Positions 7,012-10,452 of a stretch of 10,452 nt of DNA are shown here, piece by piece. Below the pieces are notes generated by a model. The model saw nothing but the letters and a program-made list of their open reading frames with translations. It was not told where the DNA came from and did no database searches. The position numbers and the translations under genes are program-made. Source of the DNA: Clostridiales bacterium UBA1248 (GTDB lineage: Bacteria; Bacillota; Clostridia; Oscillospirales; CAG-272); the NCBI GenBank assembly GCA_002308615.1, contig DBWC01000050.1:1-10452 (forward strand), read 5' to 3'. Numbering within the stretch: the stretch's first letter is position 1; every line of letters starts with the position of its first letter.

Positions 7012-7497
7012 TTATATATCAAGCGCGGCGTCCTTTGCAAGGACCTTTTCCGCGTCGTCTTTTCTTTTTTGATCAAGCTTTTCTGCAAGCTCTTTGTCTT
7101 CCACCGCTATTATCTGTGCGGCAAGAAGCGCCGCGTTGCCGCCGCCGTTCACGGCGACGGTCGCCACCGGTATGCCCGTGGGCATCTGAACGGTCGATAA
7201 AAGCGCGTCAAGTCCGTTTATGAACGCTCCGCCTCCGCACGGTATACCTATGACCGGCAGAGTGGTGTTCGCGGCTAACGCGCCTGCTAAGTGCGCCGCC
7301 ATTCCCGCGGCGGCTATTATCGCGGCAAAGCCGTTTTCTCTTGCGTTCTTTGCAAAAGCGGCTGCCTGCTCCGGCGTCCTGTGCGCCGAGTAAATATGTA
7401 CCTCGTAAGGTATCCCCAGACTGGTAAGCGTATCCGTTGCTTTTTTGACTGTCGGCATATCGCTGTCTGATCCCATTATGATCCCGATCTTCTTCAT
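7012..7497 (-). CDS. purE: N5-carboxyaminoimidazole ribonucleotide mutase (class I PurE)
   Basis: This 161-residue enzyme converts N5-CAIR to CAIR, purine step 6, as a cytosolic octamer in known members. Motifs present are IIMGSDSDMP (6-15), the SAHRTPE loop with catalytic H39 (37-43), AAAGMAAHLAGALAA (62-76), PVIGIPCGGG (81-90), and DALLSTVQMPTGIPVATVAV (97-116). The SAHRTP loop and the AGMAAHL block are class I features; class II (AIR carboxylase) proteins such as that of Treponema denticola differ there. Class I normally needs PurK, which is not in this window. It is the first gene of the operon, about 130 nt after the predicted transcription start, and its GGGGG ribosome site lies in the expression region of the ZTP riboswitch. 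Confidence 0.96.
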   Translation of the reverse strand: MKKIGIIMGSDSDMPTVKKATDTLTSLGIPYEVHIYSAHRTPEQAAAFAKNARENGFAAIIAAAGMAAHLAGALAANTTLPVIGIPCGGGAFINGLDALLSTVQMPTGIPVATVAVNGGGNAALLAAQIIAVEDKELAEKLDQKRKDDAEKVLAKDAALDI

Positions 7498-7503
7498 TTA
7501 GAA

Positions 7504-7549
7504 CCCCCGATAAAAAGATAAAAGGACACACTCGGACTTGTGTTCAAGT
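7504..7549 (-). promoter_or_regulatory. Probable expression platform of the ZTP riboswitch
   Basis: Between the aptamer and purE lie a perfect 5-bp hairpin (ACTTG, loop AACA, CAAGT; plus-strand 7536-7549), a possible overlapping stem ACACA/TGTGT followed by a U-rich stretch, and a UCCGA segment (7532-7536) able to pair with UCGGG (7506-7510), which overlaps the purE ribosome site. The first hairpin could also extend to capture the GG of the aptamer's conserved 3' end. No strong GC stem followed by a clean U tract is seen, so sequestration of the ribosome site seems at least as likely as termination. The mechanism is inferred. Confidence 0.45.
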
Positions 7550-7620
7550 ATGCCCAGACGGTCGGCTTTATACGGCCGCGCTCCCTTGCGGTTGTCCGCT
7601 TTCCGTCAGTCACGCGCCGT
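7550..7620 (-). ncRNA. ZTP (pfl motif) riboswitch aptamer
   Basis: The purE leader contains the conserved 5' element GCGUGACUGACGG and the 3' element GCCGACCGUCUGGGCA of the pfl/ZTP riboswitch. GACGG (7603-7607) pairs with CCGUC (7557-7561). Between them are a GCGG/CCGC hairpin with loop ACAA (7588-7599), the conserved GGGAGCGCGG stretch (7576-7585), and a short CGGC/GCCG helix (7575-7578 with 7563-7566). The 5' CGCG (7613-7616) can pair with CGCG at 7577-7580, matching the long-range helix of the class. The known ligand is ZTP/ZMP, the signal of 10-formyl-THF shortage, and the class usually turns expression on. Its place before a pur operon is a typical context. Confidence 0.93.
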
Positions 7621-7635
7621 TTTTTTGCTGTGCCG

Positions 7636-7664
7636 ATTATAACATAAAACGCGGATAATGTCAA
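7636..7664 (-). promoter_or_regulatory. Sigma-A promoter of the purine operon
   Basis: The minus strand reads TTGACA (7664-7659), a 17-bp spacer, then TATAAT (7641-7636), preceded by TGT as an extended -10. Both hexamers and the spacer are at consensus. Predicted start is near A7629, nine bases before the riboswitch aptamer. Such a strong promoter suggests that control is mainly exerted after initiation by the ZTP riboswitch. No PurR box was recognised nearby. Confidence 0.92.
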
Positions 7665-7776
7665 TACGCGCGCCCGATTGTTCACAGTATTTTTACCCGG
7701 TATCATATTCTCGTTTTTCTTTTTTATCCAAGCCGCGTTTTATACCTTTCAAAATGTAATTTTTCTGTGAATCCAC

Positions 7777-7804
7777 TTGAAAATAAAACGGAAAAAGATA
7801 TAAT
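7777..7804 (+). promoter_or_regulatory. Sigma-A promoter of the phosphatase gene
   Basis: TTGAAA at 7777-7782 and TATAAT at 7799-7804 are separated by 16 bp, pointing right, with predicted start near 7811 and a leader of about 48 nt. It is divergent from the purine operon promoter, with about 110 bp between the two -35 boxes. That intervening stretch (7665-7776) is AT-rich, and I see no gene or clear operator in it. Confidence 0.82.
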
Positions 7805-7806
7805 GT

Positions 7807-7826
7807 TTATATCAGCTTATATCAGC
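7807..7826 (+). repeat. Tandem 10-bp direct repeat at a predicted transcription start
   Basis: TTATATCAGC occurs twice, exactly head to tail, at 7807-7816 and 7817-7826. It starts 2 bp after the -10 box and spans the predicted start site of the phosphatase transcript. It could be a direct-repeat operator or a chance or slippage duplication; nothing else marks it. Confidence 0.75.
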
Positions 7827-7858
7827 GGGATCAAAATATTTTAAAAACAGAGGAAAAA

Positions 7859-8485
7859 ATGAAAATATATATAATACGCCACGGAGAGACGGCTTTGAAC
7901 GTAAAACGCATAATGCAGGGAAGACTTGACGAGCCGCTCAACGGCAGCGGGCGCGAGCTGGCGGTGCTGACAGGCCGGGCTATGAGGTACGTACGCTTTG
8001 ACGTATGCGTGTCGAGCCCGCTTAAAAGAGCGAAAGAAACCGCGGAAGCGGTACTGAAAGAAAGCGGAAACGATATCCCGGTCAAGCTTGACGACAGACT
8101 GCTTGAAATAGATTTCGGCGACCTGGAGGGCAGGATGCTTTCCGATATGGGAGAGGCTGGATATCTGTTCTACACGGATCCGTTTAATTTTGCGGGATTC
8201 CCGAACGGAGAAAAGGTCAAGGACGTCTGCGAAAGGACGCAGGGCTTTCTTAAAGAGCTTATAAATAAAGACGACGGCAAAACGTATCTTATAAGCACGC
8301 ACGGCTGCGCGCTGCGCGCGATGACTAATTATCTATTCGAAAATCCGTCGGATTTCTGGCGCGGACGCGCACCGTACAACTGCTCTTTTACGATAATCGA
8401 GTCGGAAAACGGCGCGGCGCGCCTGACCGCCGTCGACAGGGTTTTTTATGACGAAAAACTGATCGTCGACCATTTCAAACAGTAA
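7859..8485 (+). CDS. Histidine phosphatase superfamily protein (phosphoglycerate mutase-like)
   Basis: This 208-residue cytosolic protein is of the branch 1 histidine phosphatase family. The catalytic RHGE motif is at 7-10 with nucleophile H8. SPLKRAKETA (53-62) carries the conserved phosphate-binding R57, E83 in LLEIDFGDLEG is the likely proton donor, and STHG (147-150) carries the second histidine H148. Members include cofactor-dependent phosphoglycerate mutases, CobC-type alpha-ribazole phosphatases and broad phosphatases. The length and the short insert after residue 90 fit the small phosphatases rather than a true mutase. Substrate cannot be assigned. The ATG has an AGAGG ribosome site. 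It has its own promoter and stands divergent from the purine operon; the next gene, 87 bp on, has a separate promoter. Confidence 0.9.
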   Translation: MKIYIIRHGETALNVKRIMQGRLDEPLNGSGRELAVLTGRAMRYVRFDVCVSSPLKRAKETAEAVLKESGNDIPVKLDDRLLEIDFGDLEGRMLSDMGEAGYLFYTDPFNFAGFPNGEKVKDVCERTQGFLKELINKDDGKTYLISTHGCALRAMTNYLFENPSDFWRGRAPYNCSFTIIESENGAARLTAVDRVFYDEKLIVDHFKQ

Positions 8486-8511
8486 AACCTCAAATGTTCA
8501 TAAAATACATG

Positions 8512-8540
8512 TTGAAAAAGATAAGCGGATAATGTATAAT
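8512..8540 (+). promoter_or_regulatory. Sigma-A promoter of the thymidylate kinase gene
   Basis: TTGAAA at 8512-8517 and TATAAT at 8535-8540 are separated by an ideal 17 bp, in the 87-bp gap between the phosphatase and the kinase. Predicted start is near 8547, with a GGGAGAG ribosome site at 8559-8565. A start site this close to the ATG at 8573 supports the long form of the kinase. Confidence 0.85.
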
Positions 8541-8572
8541 AATTTGAATATTTCATTTGGGAGAGATATATT

Positions 8573-9397
8573 ATGCTTACGGAACTGCGGCTCCTTATGC
8601 TTGAGGACGCTGACGCAAAAGAAATAGAAAAGCGGCTCCCGCCGGACGAAGCCGAGGCGCTGTACGCCTGGTACGGCAAAAAAACCGGTGCGATGAAAGC
8701 GTTTTTACAGCTTAAAGAATACGGAGAAGAGGAAAAAAAGCTCCTTTATAAACCGTCGAAAAAACAGGCAAAAAGAAGCAAAAAAGGCAGATTCATAGTG
8801 CTTGAAGGGCTTGACGGCGCCGGAAAGACGACGCATATAGAGCTTTTGAAGAAGCAGCTTATCGAGGACGGCAGATCCGTTTACGCAACGGCGGAGCCTA
8901 CCGCGTCCGCGGTCGGCGGTCTTGTCAGAGACGCTCTCGCCGGACTTCAAAACCGTTCCGCAGCTGAACTTGCCGCGCTGTTTCTGTGCGACCGCATACA
9001 GCACAACGTAAACCCCAAAAACGGGATCGCCGGCTTTTTGCAGGCGGGCGTGGACGTTATATGCGACAGATATTATTATTCGTCGCTCGCGTATCAGGGC
9101 ATCGACAGCGATATCGGCTGGGTGGCGCACATGAACTTAGACTGCCCGGATATATGCCGCCCCGACGCGTGCATATTCCTCGATCTCTCCGTTGAAAAGT
9201 GTATAGAACGCATGGAAAGCGAAAGACTGACGGCGGAGATATTCGAGACGGAGGAGATAATAAGGCGCGTTAAACGCCGCTTTGCCGATACGTTCCGTAT
9301 GTGCAACGAAAAAGAAAATATTTTCATAGTAAACGCCGACAGACCGAAGGAAACGGTATCTGCCGAGATATACAGCATAGTAAAGGGGATAAAATAA
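8573..9397 (+). CDS. tmk: Thymidylate kinase with N-terminal extension
   Basis: This 274-residue protein contains a complete dTMP kinase, which phosphorylates dTMP to dTDP with ATP for DNA synthesis. The kinase domain starts at about residue 72: Walker A EGLDGAGKTT (78-87), AEPT (107-110), the DRYYYSSLAYQG substrate block (165-176), and an Arg-rich LID region with ERMESER followed by EIFE (212-225). Typical Tmk is about 200-215 residues and starts just before Walker A. Here about 72 extra residues precede it, predicted mostly helical, acidic first and then Lys-rich (61-72). The extension is real coding sequence on the evidence of the promoter, the GGGAGAG ribosome site, and the absence of any Met between residue 41 and the domain. 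Its function is unknown. The stop codon abuts the start of the next gene. Confidence 0.93.
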   Translation: MLTELRLLMLEDADAKEIEKRLPPDEAEALYAWYGKKTGAMKAFLQLKEYGEEEKKLLYKPSKKQAKRSKKGRFIVLEGLDGAGKTTHIELLKKQLIEDGRSVYATAEPTASAVGGLVRDALAGLQNRSAAELAALFLCDRIQHNVNPKNGIAGFLQAGVDVICDRYYYSSLAYQGIDSDIGWVAHMNLDCPDICRPDACIFLDLSVEKCIERMESERLTAEIFETEEIIRRVKRRFADTFRMCNEKENIFIVNADRPKETVSAEIYSIVKGIK

Positions 9398-10452
9398 ATG
9401 AACAAGGTGCTTTTGATAGTTATGGACGGCGTCGGTTTTTCAAAGACCGGCATAGGCGACGCGGTAACGGCGGCAAACACGCCGACGCTTGACAAGCTGC
9501 TCAAGGAATGCCCGAACACAAGGCTCAAAGCCCACGGCACGGCGGTAGGTCTTCCGTCGGACGACGATATGGGAAACAGTGAGGTCGGACATAACGCGCT
9601 CGGCTGCGGTCAGATATATTCCCAGGGCGCGAAGCTCGTAAACGAGAGCATTGAGAGCGGAAAAATATATACGTCAGATACCTGGAAAAAGATTATCGCC
9701 AACACGCAGAAGGGCGGCGCGCTGCACTTTATAGGTCTTTTATCCGACGGAAACGTACATTCAAATATTTCCCATCTTTTCAATATGATAGAAGAGTCCA
9801 AAAAAGAGGGAGTAAAGGAAGTCAGAGTACATATCCTGCTTGACGGACGCGACGTTCCCGCGACCTCCGCGTTAACATACGTTGACGCGCTTGAAAACAA
9901 AATTGCGGAATTGAACGGCGGCGATTTCCACGCCTGCATCGCCTCCGGAGGCGGCAGGATGAAGATAACGATGGACAGATACAAAGCCGACTGGGGCATG
10001 GTTTCCCGCGGCTGGGAAACGCACGTCCACGGGCAGGGCAGACAGTTTGGCTCCGCTAAAGAAGCTATAGAGACGTTAAGAGAAGAAAATCCCGGCGTAA
10101 TAGACCAGGATCTTCCCGCTTTCGTTATCGCAAAGGACGGAGCCGCGGTCGGTGCGATGAAAGACGGCGACGCGGTGATACTCTACAATTTCAGAGGCGA
10201 CCGCGCGATAGAGCTTTCAATGGCGTTTGACGACGACGATTTCCCGTATTTCGAACGCGGATACCGCCCGGACGTCGTTTACGCCGGAATGCTCGAGTAC
10301 GACGGAGACTTGAAGATCCCGAAAAATTATCTCGTCTCCCCGCCTGAGATAAAGCATACTTTATCCGAATATCTGGTAAACGCAAAGGCTGATCAGTACG
10401 CAATATCGGAAACGCAGAAATACGGCCACGTAACGTATTTCTGGAACGGCAA
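9398..10452 (+). CDS. gpmI: 2,3-bisphosphoglycerate-independent phosphoglycerate mutase (partial, 3' end outside window)
   Basis: The first 351 codons of iPGM are present and the gene runs off the right edge. The enzyme interconverts 3- and 2-phosphoglycerate in glycolysis using two metal ions, in the cytosol. VMDGVGF (8-14) gives the metal ligand D10, and DDDMGNSEVGHNALG (55-69) holds the nucleophilic serine S61 that carries the phosphoryl group. Later blocks include HILLDGRDVPATSAL, ASGGGRMKITMDRY, ADWGMVSRGW and FRGDRAIELSMAF. The long central blocks resemble the larger plant/protist-like iPGM form rather than the compact B. subtilis form. The ATG immediately follows the tmk stop (TAAATG), with an AAGGGG ribosome site inside tmk, so the two genes are likely one transcript. 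Confidence 0.95.
   Translation, partial: MNKVLLIVMDGVGFSKTGIGDAVTAANTPTLDKLLKECPNTRLKAHGTAVGLPSDDDMGNSEVGHNALGCGQIYSQGAKLVNESIESGKIYTSDTWKKIIANTQKGGALHFIGLLSDGNVHSNISHLFNMIEESKKEGVKEVRVHILLDGRDVPATSALTYVDALENKIAELNGGDFHACIASGGGRMKITMDRYKADWGMVSRGWETHVHGQGRQFGSAKEAIETLREENPGVIDQDLPAFVIAKDGAAVGAMKDGDAVILYNFRGDRAIELSMAFDDDDFPYFERGYRPDVVYAGMLEYDGDLKIPKNYLVSPPEIKHTLSEYLVNAKADQYAISETQKYGHVTYFWNG

Noticed and set aside
7012..7497. PurE as a class II AIR carboxylase
   Set aside because: The SAHRTPE loop and AGMAAHLAG block are class I signatures; class II members differ in both.
7494..7706. Minus-strand 70-codon open frame upstream of purE
   Set aside because: It runs through the promoter and the ZTP aptamer, both strongly supported, and its predicted start lies upstream of the promoter.
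7681..7771. Inverted 7-mers TTCACAG (7681-7687) and CTGTGAA (7765-7771) near the two divergent -35 boxes, as a possible shared operator
   Set aside because: A 7-base inverted match within about 360 bp is expected by chance, flanking bases do not match, and each half-site lacks its own symmetry.
7841..8302. Long open frame on the minus strand opposite the phosphatase gene
   Set aside because: It is a shadow of a clear histidine phosphatase with catalytic motifs, and it has no recognisable domain of its own.
1..10452. Mobile elements, CRISPR arrays, tRNA or rRNA genes, phage genes
   Set aside because: I saw no transposase or integrase, no regularly spaced repeats, no tRNA-like cloverleaf and no rRNA sequence; the window is housekeeping metabolism plus three small unknown genes.

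Overview
This window looks like a bacterial chromosome segment from an anaerobic Clostridia-type Bacillota, possibly an uncultured gut or rumen lineage. The evidence is consensus sigma-A promoters, AGGAG-type ribosome binding sites, a ZTP riboswitch, an Fe-S-type PurF, a formate/nitrite-family channel, and a split AICAR transformylase / IMP cyclohydrolase pair. This placement is inference from gene content; no marker gene fixes the genus.

Minus strand, about 7664 down to 82: one tightly packed purine biosynthesis operon. A near-perfect promoter (TTGACA, 17 bp, TATAAT, with extended -10) drives a leader of about 130 nt that carries a ZTP (pfl) riboswitch. The gene order is purE, purF, purM, an FNT-family channel, two unrecognised small genes (one cytosolic, one membrane), purN, a PurO-type IMP cyclohydrolase, an AICAR transformylase-only PurH, and an unrecognised 183-residue protein. 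Junctions from purE to purH are overlaps of 4-8 bp or gaps of 9 bp or less, so these genes are probably co-transcribed. The operon covers purine steps 1, 3, 5, 6, 9 and 10. purD, purL/Q/S, purC, purB and purK are not here.

The logic is coherent. ZTP/ZMP builds up when 10-formyl-tetrahydrofolate is short, because AICAR transformylase stalls. This ZTP-controlled operon encodes both formyl-THF-using transformylases (PurN, PurH) and a channel whose best-known substrate is formate, the precursor of formyl-THF. The most unusual protein is PurF: its PRPP-binding half and four putative Fe-S cysteines are intact, but the N-terminal catalytic cysteine and the other glutaminase-site residues are replaced.

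Plus strand, 7777 to the right edge: a histidine-family phosphatase with its own promoter, then a second promoter driving a thymidylate kinase with an unusual N-terminal extension of about 72 residues, directly abutting a 2,3-bisphosphoglycerate-independent phosphoglycerate mutase that runs off the window.

The left edge (1-70) holds a G-rich run able to form a G-quadruplex and a strong small hairpin at the 3' end of the operon. I saw no mobile element, tRNA, rRNA or CRISPR array.
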